This document shows, one piece after another, positions 22,952 to 35,826 of a stretch of 64,000 nt of DNA. The notes below the pieces were generated by a model. The model saw only the letters and a program-made list of their open reading frames with translations. It did no database searches and was not told the origin of the DNA. The first letter of the stretch is position 1. The number at the start of each line of letters is the position of its first letter. The position numbers and the translations under genes are program-made. Source of the stretch: Plasmodium malariae (lineage: Eukaryota > Apicomplexa > Aconoidasida > Haemosporida > Plasmodiidae); assembly GCF_900090045.1 (NCBI RefSeq), contig NC_041784.1, positions 1,371,501 through 1,435,500 on the forward strand, written 5' to 3'.

Positions 22952-25654
22952 GTATATGCGTATGGGCGTATGCACTCAAGTACTAGGCGTGCTTACTGAA
23001 AAATATCGCTTGTGGCGTTATAAAATATATACCTTATCGTCGAAAAAAGGGAAAAAAATTGAAACAACAATGTAAATGTATACGCAAAAGTATATATAAT
23101 TGTATATGCAAAAGTATATATAATTGTATATGCAAAAGTATATATAATTGTATATGCAAATGTATATGTAATTGTATATGCAAATGTATATGTAATTGTA
23201 CATGTACACGTATACATATAAATAAAAATGCAAATACAAATAAAAAATGATATAAAAAAAACTGGAGCTACCTTTCTATTTGCTATACGTAACTACAAAA
23301 CGAATTTACTCAGCTTGTTGTGCTAAATATATATATAAAGCAATAAAAATAAAATAAAATAAAAATTTCTCTATGTCATAATTTCTTCAAAAAATCTGTT
23401 AACGGATCATATTTCGTGCAAAAAGGTAAAAATCGCCATGCAGCAATAATATCACATATATGTATGTAAAATATATATATATATTTATATATATATTTAT
23501 ATATATATATTTATATGTACATATTTATATATACATATTTATATATACATATTTATATATACATATATATATATTTTTTAATTTTATTCAACAAAATGCA
23601 CAAAATTTAATAAATTGCGCTTAGTGAAGCATAAATGTACGCATTATATATGTAGGTATAAAAGGCTTGTACCGTTTTTGTATATCAGAGCAAAAAAAAA
23701 AAAAAAGTAAAACAGTACTCACTTAAATTAGAAATTTATAATTAAGCTGTAACATATAGGATATAAAATATAAGCTGTTCTCTTTTTTTTTCGCCATATA
23801 TTACTTTTAATACCAACCTTATAGCGCTTATACCATATATACATAGTTAAGTACGCACATAGGGGGGTCGTAATGTCCGTGAAGAGTATTTTCACCTCCA
23901 CAATACTAAAACTGCAAAATAAAATCCAATTTATTTTGTTTTTTTTATTAATTGATGTTTAGAAACGAAAAATAATTGTAAATGAACACCTGTATATATA
24001 TATATATATATAAATATTATATATATGTACATATACATATATAAGAATATATGCACATGTTCATATTTATAGATATTTTATGAACAGTTTTTTAAGTGAG
24101 GCCAGCTATTTCTCAGTACATTTATCCATAAATAAAAAAGTAAGTACTACGCAGTTTTTCCTCTTAAGGCTCTACAAATAATTACTATCAAGCGGAACAC
24201 AATAATTTAAAATTAGTAGTTGTTAAAGAGTTATGCGTAAATACACGCTTAAGAATAAGCGCACACGCACTTTTTGTATGCGCTTTTATACATATATTTA
24301 CCCACGTAGTATACAAAAAAAATATGTACATAAATTATATTGCATAAATTATATATATATATATATGTATATATTTTTATTTTTCTCTTAGAGTTTAGAG
24401 TGTAAAGTGCATCATAAATATTCAGCTTGAAACAATTAATAAAAAATAGTGAAATGAACAAATTAAATAATTAAATAAAAATGGTTTTCTTGTTAATATT
24501 AAAATATTCCTTTTACTTGACTATCACATTTTTAAAAAATAAAAAAGAAGGAAAAGTTTAGCATAAATAAATAATTTTATTTTCGTTCTAGCCGACGCTA
24601 ATATTAAGTCAAAAAGGTATCAAATGAAATTATACCTAAATTTTAAAAAATGTTAAACGTATGTATGTATGTATGTACGTATGTATGTATGTATGTATGT
24701 ACGTATGTATGTATGTATGTATGTACGTATGTATGTATGTATGTATGTATGTATGTATGTATGTATGTATGTATGTATGTATGTATGTATGTATGTATGT
24801 ATGTATGTATGTATGTATGTATGTATGTATGTATGTATGTATGTATGTATGTATGTATGTACGTATGTATGTATGTATGTATGTATGCAAGTATATATTA
24901 TGTATATACGTATGCACGTATATATTATGTATATACGTATGCATGTACATATTATATATGTGTGTATTTATGTTTGTATGTACATGTTTAATTCAACAGA
25001 GTATCACATACTTGTTGTTAATTTATTATGTAAAGTTGTTTTAGAGGTAAATTTAGGGGAGGTTACGTAAAATAAGAGGATTTTTTTTTTGTCGAATTCG
25101 GTCTTCTTGTACTTTAACGAGTATACACATGTATGCACGTAAGTATGTAAGCATATATACATATATATATATTGGAATGGGTATGTATTGCAACGTCAAG
25201 GGTTCTGTCTCGTTTCTTTTTTCGGAAAAATTGTTCATCTTGTGGCTGAGTTAGCACAAGAAGTTCAAGTTTTTTTCCGATGACTTTTATTGTATAGCGT
25301 AAAGATATTATTTAGCCAAATTAAAAAAATAAAAAGAGAAAAAAAAATAAAATAAAAAAAAAAGCATCATTGCAAAGTACTGTATTACTGCAAATACTTG
25401 AAAAATAGATTTAAAAAAAAAAAAAAAAAATGTGTTCCACAATTTTGCAACGTTGAAGGCCCATTATCTTATTTTTATGAACTCTGAGGTGTACGCATTC
25501 CCATTTTTATTTACATTTTGGGCATATAAATAGAACTAGAATGCTTTTTTTAAAAAAATCGCTTGTCTTCATCTAAATGGTTTAATTAAGCATAATACAT
25601 AACGAGCTACTTTCCTTTTTCATTAAAATAAGCTACATTTGCCTTCTTTTTGTT

Positions 25655-25691
<37 letters not shown>

Positions 25692-26166
25692 GTAACTACA
25701 TAAAAGGACATCCTTTTCGAAATGTATTCCTTTTTTCTTCTTCTCTTTTTTTTTAATAAAAGCATGTTGAACTATTATGTACATTTTTCCTGTCCTACTT
25801 AGTGGAACTATGAGTAGATAGAAAATATAATACGAATTTTATTTTAATTTATTTATGTTAAATTTTTTTTTTTTTTTGTTTTTATAATTTTGGCATATTC
25901 AAATTTTGCATTAACACGAGAAAAATATTCCTTGCATCATTTTTGTTTACGCTGTACATTAAGGCCTACATTGTCAAGCGCGATAATACGTGCATTAATG
26001 CGTACGTGCATGTACGTGTACATATACACATATACAGACACACTCACACTCACACTCACACTCACACTCACGAACATACGTGTTCTCTTCCCCCCTCCTC
26101 GTGTACGTCCACACCAACTTGCAAAAGAACCGAGAAAAATTGAATATATACCGCACAGATAACAAA
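22852..26166. other. Divergent intergenic region between L3 and the palmitoyltransferase
   Basis: About 3.3 kb containing the promoters of both genes, which I cannot place. It holds TA runs, a 24-base repeat (23085-23205), TATA/CATA microsatellites (23460-23575), an ATGT tetranucleotide array (24655-24890), several A/T homopolymers and a short CACTCA repeat near 26040. About 24080-24250 and 25440-25640 are more unique but show no credible ORF. Confidence 0.7.
24655..24890. repeat. ATGT tetranucleotide array
   Basis: About 55 copies of ATGT with occasional ACGT variants. All frames are open on both strands because four is not a multiple of three and no stop arises. Not coding. Confidence 0.95.
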
Positions 26167-27564
26167 ATGAAAGAGACCAATAACTCTGAAAAGGAAATTA
26201 GGCAAATGCTGCCAGTAATGGTAAAGATTTACATAATTTTATAAATTAAAAAGGTAAAATAAAAAATATGATGGCATCTGTTCTTACTAATCATTTTTAT
26301 TATACCCCTCTGTACTTTATAGTTAATAGGTTTGGTAACCCTAGTTATGTACACCATATTTGTAACTGTAATGGATGATATATATAAAAGCATAACAAAG
26401 CAATGCAAAACAAATGAGAAGATAACAATACAAAAGAGAAAACTCCAAAATTTGCATGCATAGGGGAAGTATAGAAATATGTTCACCCTTACCAGCGATC
26501 AATTCTTCATTGCACAAACATATTTTCATATTTTTAATTCAAAAAACCGGTGTATTAGTTTTATTGCTTGGTCTTGCTGCAAATTGATGTCGAGCAGCAG
26601 TACGTTGATAAGAATCTATTTAAAGAAGGATGTGCTAAACTAGTAACTTGTACAAAAATACATGAGCATGTACAGGCGTCTGAACGAGGGGAATCCTCAT
26701 ATACGTTTATTTCCCTTTTTGACTTCGATTTTGATGTGTTGACTTTTTATTTTTTTCCATTTTACACTTTATTTTTCCCTTTATTTTTTATTTTATTTTA
26801 TACTTTATTTTTCCCTTTATTTTTTATTTTATTTTATACTTTATTTTTCCCTTTATTTTTATTTTATTTTATACTTTATTTTTCCCTTTATTTTTTATTT
26901 TATTTTATACTTTATTTTTCCCTTTATTTTTTATTTTATTTTATACTTTATTTTTCCCTTTATTTTTTATTTTATTTTTTAATTTTAATTTTTTTTTTTA
27001 TCCCATTAACAGTTCACTTGTTACTCTTTCTGATGATATGGTCGTTTTATAAAACGTATAAAGTGAACCCAGGTGTAGTGCCCGGTACCTTTCAGTGAAA
27101 AAAGAGTAGACTACCGAGGTCTTTTTTTTACTTACAACATACTCAACTATACTGTTTCCGATTTTTATATTCGAATAAACTATGATACTTTTCTTTATTG
27201 TTGTCCTCTTGACAGACACCTACGAGTGGAAAGTAGATCCGGATATTAATCGAATAAAAGAGAGAGAGAAGACAGGTTATTTTCGACACGTTCGAACGTA
27301 ACGACTGTTGTTCATGCGTTTGAATCGATTCTTAGTTATATTTATCGTTCATTGTTTATTGCCCATTGTTCAATGCTTATTGTTCATTTTTCACTGTACA
27401 TTTTTCATGCTTTATTGCTTTTTGTTTATTTCCTTTTTCTGTGCAATTTTTGGGGCTGTTACTGATGATGTATGTGCACTGTAGGGACTTTTATAATCTC
27501 CCGCCGTATTGTATTTCTCCTATTTTTAATTCTACGAATTAAGTTATATGTATGTACATGAATA

Positions 27565-27595
<31 letters not shown>

Positions 27596-29477
27596 GTGTA
27601 CACGTACGGGCGTATAATTTCTCTTTGACCTTATCCCCCAGGGGAATTGCGCTATTGCCCGCACGAGAAGAAGTACAAACCAGACCGAGCCCATTACTGC
27701 AGGTTATTATTGCATTGTTAGTTAGGGATCTTTTCATTTTTAGCAAATTGGGGGGGTTCATTAAAAAAAAAAAAGAAAAATATGCGTAAAATAAGTATAA
27801 AATGGGAATAAAATGTGCATACATACGTGTCCATATACTTATGTATATATTACACTTTTCCAGGGCAATTAAAAAGAACGTGCTGAAGATGGACCACTAC
27901 TGCCCATGGGTAAAGGAGTATATATTTTCTATTTCCTTTTTTATTCCTTTTTGGCAAAATTGCGCTTTCGCATCCATCTAATATGAGCGTTTCATAAGCT
28001 ACAAAAAAAAAAAAAATAAATAAAAACAAAAATAAATAAATACATATATACTTGAGAAAAAGAAAATACCTCTTCACTTATAATGTTCTTGGTCTTTTTT
28101 TTTTTTTTTCGAATAACAAAAATTATACATTTTGTATTATTCCAAGTTACAGTGCCTCCATATAGTGTGTGTCTGTTTATGCACTTGTTACTTCTTCTTT
28201 TAAAAAAAAAAATAAAATAAAATATATAAAATAAACACATGAATGTACACATTACCATATACATAAACGTGCACGTGCTCTTACTACAACATCCCCAAAC
28301 ACTTGCAGGTTGCAAACTGCGTTGGATTTTACAATTACAAATTTTTTTTGTTGAGTCTTTTTTACGCGAATTTCTGCTGTTTTTATGTCGAGATAAATTG
28401 CTACTCCTCCTTCCCCAACTTTTATTCTAACCCTAATGTTCTCTTCAACGACGTTTTCTATTTGTTCCTGGAGATGGTCCTAGCTGTCGTCATTTTGCTG
28501 TAACCAATTGCATTCCTTTACTTTAATTCATAGTTCTATACATCCAAATGATAGGCATAATATGCTCACGTGTATCATACATTAATACAATTTTATACAT
28601 GTACATATGGTGCATAACACGTACACACACTTATCTATATATATGTATATATATGCATATAAATATTTAAACGTCGACTCCTGATGGTAAAGAACTATTT
28701 TTCCATTGCTGCTTTTTCTGTTCAGAATAATTTTCCCCTTTTTCCTTTTCCACTTGTACCTGACGGCAAAAAATTATACAACCCTGGAATTCTGCGTTGT
28801 TAGCATTTTTTTATTTTTCGTTTATGTTGTTATATATAGTCAGTCAACTCACTTTCTATGTAAAATGAATAAATAAAATTTTCCTTTTTTTTTTTTATTC
28901 ATCCATCCATTCATCTATTCATCCATTCATCTATTCATCCATTCATCTGTTCATCCATTCATCCATTCATCCATTCATCTGTTCATCCATTCATCTGTTC
29001 ATCCATTCATCCATTCATCCATTCATCTGTTCATCCATTCATCTGTTCATCCATTCATCTGTTCATCCATTCATCTGTTCATCCATTCATCCATTCATCC
29101 ATTCATCCATTCATCTATTCATCCATTCATCCATTCATCCATTCATCCATTCATCTGTTCATCCATTCATCTGTTCATCCATTCATCTGTTCATCCATTC
29201 ATCTGTTCATCCATTCATCTGTTCATCCATTCATCTGTTCATCTGTTCATCCATTCATCTGTTCATCCATTCATCTGTTCATCCATTCATCTGTTCATCC
29301 ATTCATCTATTCATCTGTTCATCCATTCATCTGTTCATCCATTCATCTGTTCATCCATTCATTTATTTATTGTTTCAGATTGGACAAAGGGATAAGCGAA
29401 ATATGTACGACTTGGGGGTGGAGGAAAACTTCAAGCAAGTTCTGGTGAGATATGTCGATGAGCGTTGAGCAATATAC

Positions 29478-29510
<33 letters not shown>

Positions 29511-29724
29511 AACATACAGTTATATGCTCTATGCACTGCGCGCATCCATACATATGTATACCTCTGCATACACATTTATGACTACCATTTTCTTACATCT
29601 CCCCTCTTCTCTGTGCCTTTTCCAGGGTGATAACATTCTGCTATGGTTTCTGCCAGTTGGTCGACCTAAGGGAGACGGGTTGTTCTTCGCTACATTCGAA
29701 GCTGTAGGTAATAATTTTTTTTGA
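26167..29724 (+). CDS. DHHC-family protein S-palmitoyltransferase (DHYC variant)
   Basis: Membrane enzyme that attaches palmitate to protein cysteines. Eleven exons: 26167-26220, 26323-26367, 26559-26649, 27013-27084, 27216-27275, 27642-27702, 27864-27909, 28309-28499, 28726-28795, 29379-29444 and 29626-29724. They total 855 bases in phase, 284 residues. Two membrane segments lie at about residues 17-40 and 64-80, then 'YKVNPGVVPD'. The Cys-rich domain (about 105-150) has 'LRYCPHEKKYKPDRAHYCR' and 'KMDHYCPW', so the active site is DHYC rather than DHHC, a variant also found in other family members. Further membrane segments are at about 150-170 and 192-218. 'YTTLEFC' (about 224-230) is the family TTxE motif. 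Near the end 'NMYDLGVEENFKQVL' fits the family. Exons 3 and 9 have alternative splice-site choices. Confidence 0.88.
26755..26990. repeat. 36-base T-rich tandem repeat in intron 3 of the palmitoyltransferase gene
   Basis: About six copies built from CCCTTTATTTTTTATTTTAT and a TTTATACTTTATTTTT part. It lies wholly within the intron 26650-27012. Confidence 0.85.
28905..29365. repeat. 8-base tandem array in intron 9 of the palmitoyltransferase gene
   Basis: About 58 units of TTCATCCA alternating irregularly with TTCATCTG and TTCATCTA. The array ends just before the exon 10 acceptor, so its length could affect splice-site strength. Confidence 0.95.
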
Positions 29725-30338
29725 AGAAGGAGGGAACACTTCACATGATCGAATATATACATATATAAACATATGCACATAGCACAAATATAGCAATTCA
29801 GTGCATGTATGCCAAACAGGGGCTTAAATGTAGATCCCTTGCATACGTTTGTGTTGTTTAGCATTCTTCATTGTACATACGTACATCCGCACATACATAC
29901 ATCCGCACATACATACATCCGCACATACATACATCCGCACATACATACATACATATATTAACAGCTGATATTTATATGAACCCTTTAATTTCCCCAATGA
30001 GTAGGAGATAAATAAGTACACTAAAGTGAGTTGAGTTGTCAGATTAGCAGGATATACATTATGTCATAGTTTACCTTTTTTTTTTTTTTTATTGTTCATT
30101 GTCTCTACTTAATTTTTTATTTTTATAATGTCTTTCCCCCTTCTTCCTCGTATCGTATGTATACTCCGTTTTTTGCTGCACTTTTTGCTGGGCTTATTCT
30201 TCCTTTTCTTTTTTTCTTCTTTTCTTTTTTTCTTCTTTTCTTTTTTTCTACTTTTCTTTTTTTCTTCTTTTCTTTTTTTCTACTTTTCTTTTTTTCTTCT
30301 TTTCTTTTTTTCTACTTTTCCTTTTTTCTTCTTTTCTT

Positions 30339-30373
<35 letters not shown>

Positions 30374-30434
30374 ATATGAGAGGAGTTGCTAATTGGCAAA
30401 AGGCTATGGATTATTGTCAATTCCCAAGCGGCTT

Positions 30435-30470
<36 letters not shown>

Positions 30471-30911
30471 CCCTCTAATTTATCTGTCACTGAGCTTTTT
30501 TAATTTTGCAAAAATCTGTAAAAACAAAATATAGAGAAATTTTTTATTTTTTAGTGGTTATAATAAAAAAAAAAATTTTAAAAAAGGAGTAAAACTTTGT
30601 CAATTGAGCAATGGTAGTAATACGGGAATTTGGCAGCTTGAAATTTTGACCGATTGGACTTTAAACTGTTCGACCGATAAACTAGTGAACTGCTAAACTG
30701 ATGAACTGATGAACTGATAAACTGATAAACTGCTAATCTGCTAATCTGCTAATCTGCTAATCTGCTAATCTGCTAATCTGCTAATCCGCTAATCCGAGTT
30801 CCATATAACGTACTGTACTTCCAATCATGGAGGGCCTCCAGTTCTTCTTACAAATAATGACGTATTAATCTTGAGTATAAACAAACATATAACTTATGAT
30901 AGTACACCACA
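29725..30911. other. Intergenic region upstream of the TRM9 fusion gene
   Basis: Holds a CATC/CGCACATA repeat (29875-29955), a long polypyrimidine block (30190-30370), a second T run with unique flank (30380-30540) and an 8-base TAATCTGC repeat (30690-30795). The promoter of the downstream gene should lie here. Confidence 0.7.
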
Positions 30912-31592
30912 ATGAATTATGTAAAACTGTCCTTGCATTCTTACCCTGTCAAGTAATAGTGAAATTTTTTTTTTTTTTTTTTTTTTTTGTTACCTTTTTT
31001 GTTACAATATATTTGTACGGGCTTAATATACTCGTTTGTTTTAAGATGAAACGATATACACAAAGCGGCCGCTTATGTGGGTTTACCTGCGTGTGCTTAT
31101 GTACATATATATAATGCGTATTGTGCATGCATGAATGCATGTATATGTGTATGCAGGTGTGGATAAATATATACAAGTATGCATTATTTTTATTATAATT
31201 TTTTTTTTTTTTCCCCGTCTACGTGATTCCCCTAAAGGTGCTATGGAAAAACATACAAAGTATCAAACACTTTAAAACTTAAAGGAATAGGTTTGAAGAG
31301 TTTGGACGAAGAAGAAATACGAAATATCTTTAAGAAACTTGACATAAGATGTATGGCTTACTTAGTTGACAAGGAAGACATCATATACTTGGAATTTTAC
31401 AAAAAGAAGGAATGCTCGCAGATATTTAGCTTTTTCAATAAAGTAATGAAAAGAAAGGAAAAGGAAAGAAAAAGAAAAGGAAAAAAGACAAAGGAGAGGG
31501 CAAAAAGAAAAGAACGAAAGCAAATGAGTAGTTCTTAATTTTCCCTCATCTCCCCCTAACATAGCAGATATGTATATATGTCCGTCCATGCC

Positions 31593-31655
<63 letters not shown>

Positions 31656-31792
31656 GTATATATACATGTTGTACATTTAACATGTGTGTTATGTGTAGAT
31701 TGAAGGTATACACACACAGACACACATAATATTAAACTCTCTTTTTTTACTGTTACACAGGATTTGCGCTACAGTAAACAACCGCTTTATTT

Positions 31793-31842
<50 letters not shown>

Positions 31843-32254
31843 TTTAGTCCATGCAGAATGCTGTATTGATGAACAACATAACTGTTAAAGCAGAATATGT
31901 AAACATAAGATATAATGTTAAAGAAGATGCTCCTAGTGTGTATGTAAAGGATTACACTGTGTTAACCAGATGCAGCAGCGATGGTATTTCCATTTATAAC
32001 GATGCAATTGATCAGAAGCATTCTGATGAAATTATTCGAAATTATGAAAACGAAAGTTGGCTTAAGTACACAAATAATAATGGTAATGCTTCCTTCATGT
32101 TAGTGCAGATAACCAGATGGAACAGCATCACACGAGCGTGCACTGTTAGGTTAACCACATGCACTCCAGTTTTTACAAAATACAAAACTACCACAAAACG
32201 TATTCTAAATTGTCCCTCATTTTGTTTTCTTTTTTTTTTTCTTTCCTTTTTTTT

Positions 32255-32287
<33 letters not shown>

Positions 32288-35200
32288 TTCCTCTAACTCC
32301 TTCTGTAGAGATCAACGTGGGACATTACTTTTGTCGGAGTACACCGAACAAAATTTATAAGTCTTACTGCATTAAGGAATTTACAGCATTTTTTTCTCCT
32401 GAGTTTTTAAAGCATATTATAAGTTTATTAAATAATAAACAACCTAATCAGGTTTCCATTTTGAAATGTCATACCAAAAAGTCTATCGAGTACGTCATCG
32501 AGTCGAGTTACATATTTGAGGTAATCTCTTAGAGGAGGGAAAAAAAAAAAAAAAAATATATTCCTATACATATAAATATACATATACATATACATTTATT
32601 TATATTTATATTTATATATACAGAGGGGTAAGCGAGCAAATGAGTACACCGTCGAATAAACAAGCTAATATGTAGACTAAATAAATATACCTTTACTACA
32701 AAATGTATAGAACACACATATGCTCTATTTTATTCTTTTCTTACAGGATGAAATAGCCTTCTTAGTCCTACACAACGAATTGCCAATGTCCTTCCTTGAT
32801 ATCATGAATGGTATGAACAATTCTGGTCCTAAGAACTCGTGGCGCATACAGTATGTCCACGGTTATACACACATGTATGTGAGGGGGACTGTGCATATGA
32901 TTATAAGTATATGTATGCATATGTGTGTATGTGTGCATATATGCATATGTGTGTATGTGTGCATATATGCATATGTGTGTATGTATGCTTATTTGTGTAT
33001 GTATGCATATGTGTGTATGTATGCTTATTTGTGTATGTATGCATATGTATGTGTGCGCATATATGCGTATGCTCGTAGACATCCCCCCCAATTCAACTGC
33101 ATCCCACCCGCAGAAAGAAAAATAAACTTGTTAATGCCAAAAAATGCCTTGCTCAGAATTAAAGGCAAATTGAGATATGAATTTCTATTCGGAGTTCCAA
33201 AGAAAAAAACAATAAATCTGGAAGACACAGTAATGCGTAAATTTGCTCAATTGTTTGCTGCAGTGTGTATGCGATGGAAAAAGGGAAAGCAGTCAGCATT
33301 CACTTATATGTGTATGGGCGTATATATGTGCATGTGTATATATATGTACATGCGCATATATACATATATGTGTACGGGTATGTATATATGTGTATTCGTG
33401 TGTATATGATTATACGCACTCGTTGCAGGTTGTAGACCGAAAGGACAGCTTCTTACTCATTTTTCGATATATCAACGAAAACAACTTAAAAAATATGTTA
33501 ATTCAAAATAGCTACAAAAAGGAGATTATTAAAGACGAGAAGCAGGAAAAAACGTGTATCCCAATAAATGTAAACGATTACACCTCTGATAGTTTGGAAA
33601 AGACGTACGTCCTTGATGTTTACAATCAAATAGCTCAACATTTCTGTTATACCAGGTACTTAGAAGGGGAGAAAGGAAAAGACTACATATGTTTCTTAGT
33701 ACACACATGCACACATACACAGGAACATATACGTGTGTGTATACATTCTTATGTACATGCAAACGTGTCTTCTCCTCTTTGTTTATATAAACCCATTTTG
33801 ACAGATACAAATCGTGGAATAATGTGGAGAATATTATTAATGAAGAAAAGGAAGGTAATGTTATCTTAGATGTTGGTTGTGGAAACGGAAAGAATGTAAA
33901 AGGATCATGTAAATATTTTTTTATAGGTTTAGATTTTAGCTATTATTTATTAAAATTAGCTCAGAGAAAATGTAACACGGATTTATTTTTGGCTAACTGT
34001 GTTAATATACCCTTAAAATCAAGTAAAATTATTAGAATGCCTTTTGATTGTTTGGCATTTGACGTTGGAGCAGCTATATTTTTTTGAGATTCTCTCTCTG
34101 TTGTTCTTTCCCGTGTTATGTTATTACTTCATTGGATTATTATTACATTATGTTATTATTATAATTTTTTTTTTTTTTTTACCATTCAGGCGTAGCCGAT
34201 CTATGCATCTCTGTGGCGGTTATCCATCATATTGGCACGCACGAAAAGAGGTAATTGAAGAATTAGGGAAGAAAACTAGAAGCATATAATACACTGTTCA
34301 TTTTGTTTATTTTGCCCATTTTGTTTATTTTGCCCATTTTGTTTATTTTTTTTGCGTAGAAAACGAGCTGTGTCCGAGATGGTACGATGCACCAAAATTG
34401 GCGGAAGGGTTTTAATATACGTTTGGTAAATAAGGAAAAACAAAAAAACATAAATTAAATACAGTTAAATAAATAAAAAAATTGAATAAATAAATGAATA
34501 GTTTGCGTAAATATGGAAAACTGCACCTCCATCAATCACGCGAGCAAACGCGGTTTATGATTGTAAATTTAATCCTGCATCCGATGGTTAAATTGTTCCC
34601 CTTTTTTACCTTACCATGTTATCATTTGATATGTTTATTTTTTGTATTTCTGGTTGTACTACTTAGCAGTTTGCTTGGCAATTTGCTCATCTTTTTTTTT
34701 TTGTTTTTTTGTTTTTTTGTTTTTTTTGTTTTTTTTTGGGTAGGGCTTACGAGCAGCAAGAAAATGTGGTTGGAAACAGGAAATTCGATTCCCAAGATAG
34801 TAAGTTAAAAGATGTAGCTATAAGAAGTCTTTCATTTTGTTATATTTATTTTGCATTATCGTATTTATTTTGTTGTTGTTTTAAGCCTTACCTTTTGCAT
34901 ACTAATTTTGTGCCCCTCTCTTTTCCACTTTATTATGTTAAACATACTGCGCTTGTTTACACTGTTTTAAATGTATGCTCGTTTGCATAAATGTCCGATT
35001 GGAAACATTGGCACACCATACATCTCCTACGTACACACATACATGAATACATAAGTACAAGCATACATAAATACGTGCATATATATACATATATATTTTC
35101 TTTTCCTTTACTTTAGTCTTTGTGCCATGGTATTTGCAACCCAATCACAAAATAGAAGCGAATGAAGAACAAATCCAACAATGTCAGCCCGTAAAAAAAG

Positions 35201-35826
35201 GTACAAACAAGTGCAAACACGTGTAATAACATTCATATAGAAATATTACTTACGTAGAAAAGTAGTATGTGCGTACAGAATTATTACATTTGTGCATCTT
35301 ATAGTTACTGTATTTGTTAAACTGCTCAAAGTTTTTAGATGTGAATACATTTTTTATTTTTGCGGGATGATACCAAATGTGAAAAATAAAATGAAAGAGA
35401 AAAAACAAAAAAAACAAAAAAAGAAACAAAGAGAAAGAGAGAGAGAGAGAAGAATATATAATTGTTCTTTCACTTGTAAAAAAAAAAAAATAAAAAATAA
35501 ATAAATCTGCATGTTTTGAATGTACGTTATTATTATTATAAAATGCGTCAAGTACCATGAAATATTTTTTTTTTTTTCTGCATTACTTTTTTTTTATTTT
35601 CTCTTTGTATCTCTTTTTTTAAAATTTTCTCCTTTCCTTTTTTTAAATTTCTTTTGTATTCCCTTTTCTTCCCTCCTTTGTAGACCTTTTAAAATTGCAG
35701 AGATACTACCACGTTTTTAAAAAAGAGGAGTTGTATGAATTATGTCAAAGTATAAGAGGAGTGTTTATTGAAGATTTCTTTTTTGATTGTAACAACTGGG
35801 CAGTTCTACTACGAAAAGTTTGTTAA
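30912..35826 (+). CDS. ALKBH8/TRM9-like tRNA wobble-uridine methyltransferase with RRM and degenerate AlkB domain
   Basis: Thirteen exons: 30912-30952, 31238-31442, 31848-32082, 32309-32520, 32747-32810, 33114-33229, 33429-33655, 33805-34022, 34190-34250, 34360-34425, 34744-34799, 35117-35200 and 35684-35826. They sum to 1728 bases in phase, 575 residues. TRM9/ALKBH8 methylates carboxymethyl-uridine at the tRNA wobble base (partner TRM112). Residues about 15-82 are RRM-like. About 83-311 follow the AlkB fold ('SIYNDAI', 'FEDEIAFLVL', 'INLLMPKNALLRIKGKLRYE'), but the expected iron ligands are replaced. About 350-575 is the methyltransferase: 'VYNQIAQHFCYTRYKSW', SAM motif 'ILDVGCGNG' (about 387-395), 'ADLCISVAVIHHIGTHEKR', 'GGRVLIYVWAYEQQ', 'FVPWYLQ', and a family-like end. 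It may therefore methylate but not hydroxylate. Confidence 0.9.

Noticed and set aside
24650..25070. Long Met-Tyr-Val-Cys ORFs on both strands
   Set aside because: They are translations of an ATGT tetranucleotide array, open in every frame because the unit creates no stops.
28905..29365. Regular short repeats suggesting a CRISPR-like array
   Set aside because: The units are contiguous 8-mers without unique spacers, inside a eukaryotic intron.
31990..32060. KHSD (an HxD) in the AlkB-like domain as the iron site
   Set aside because: It lies in the helix after 'SIYNDAI', about 35 residues before the position of the catalytic HxD, which must directly precede FEDEI.
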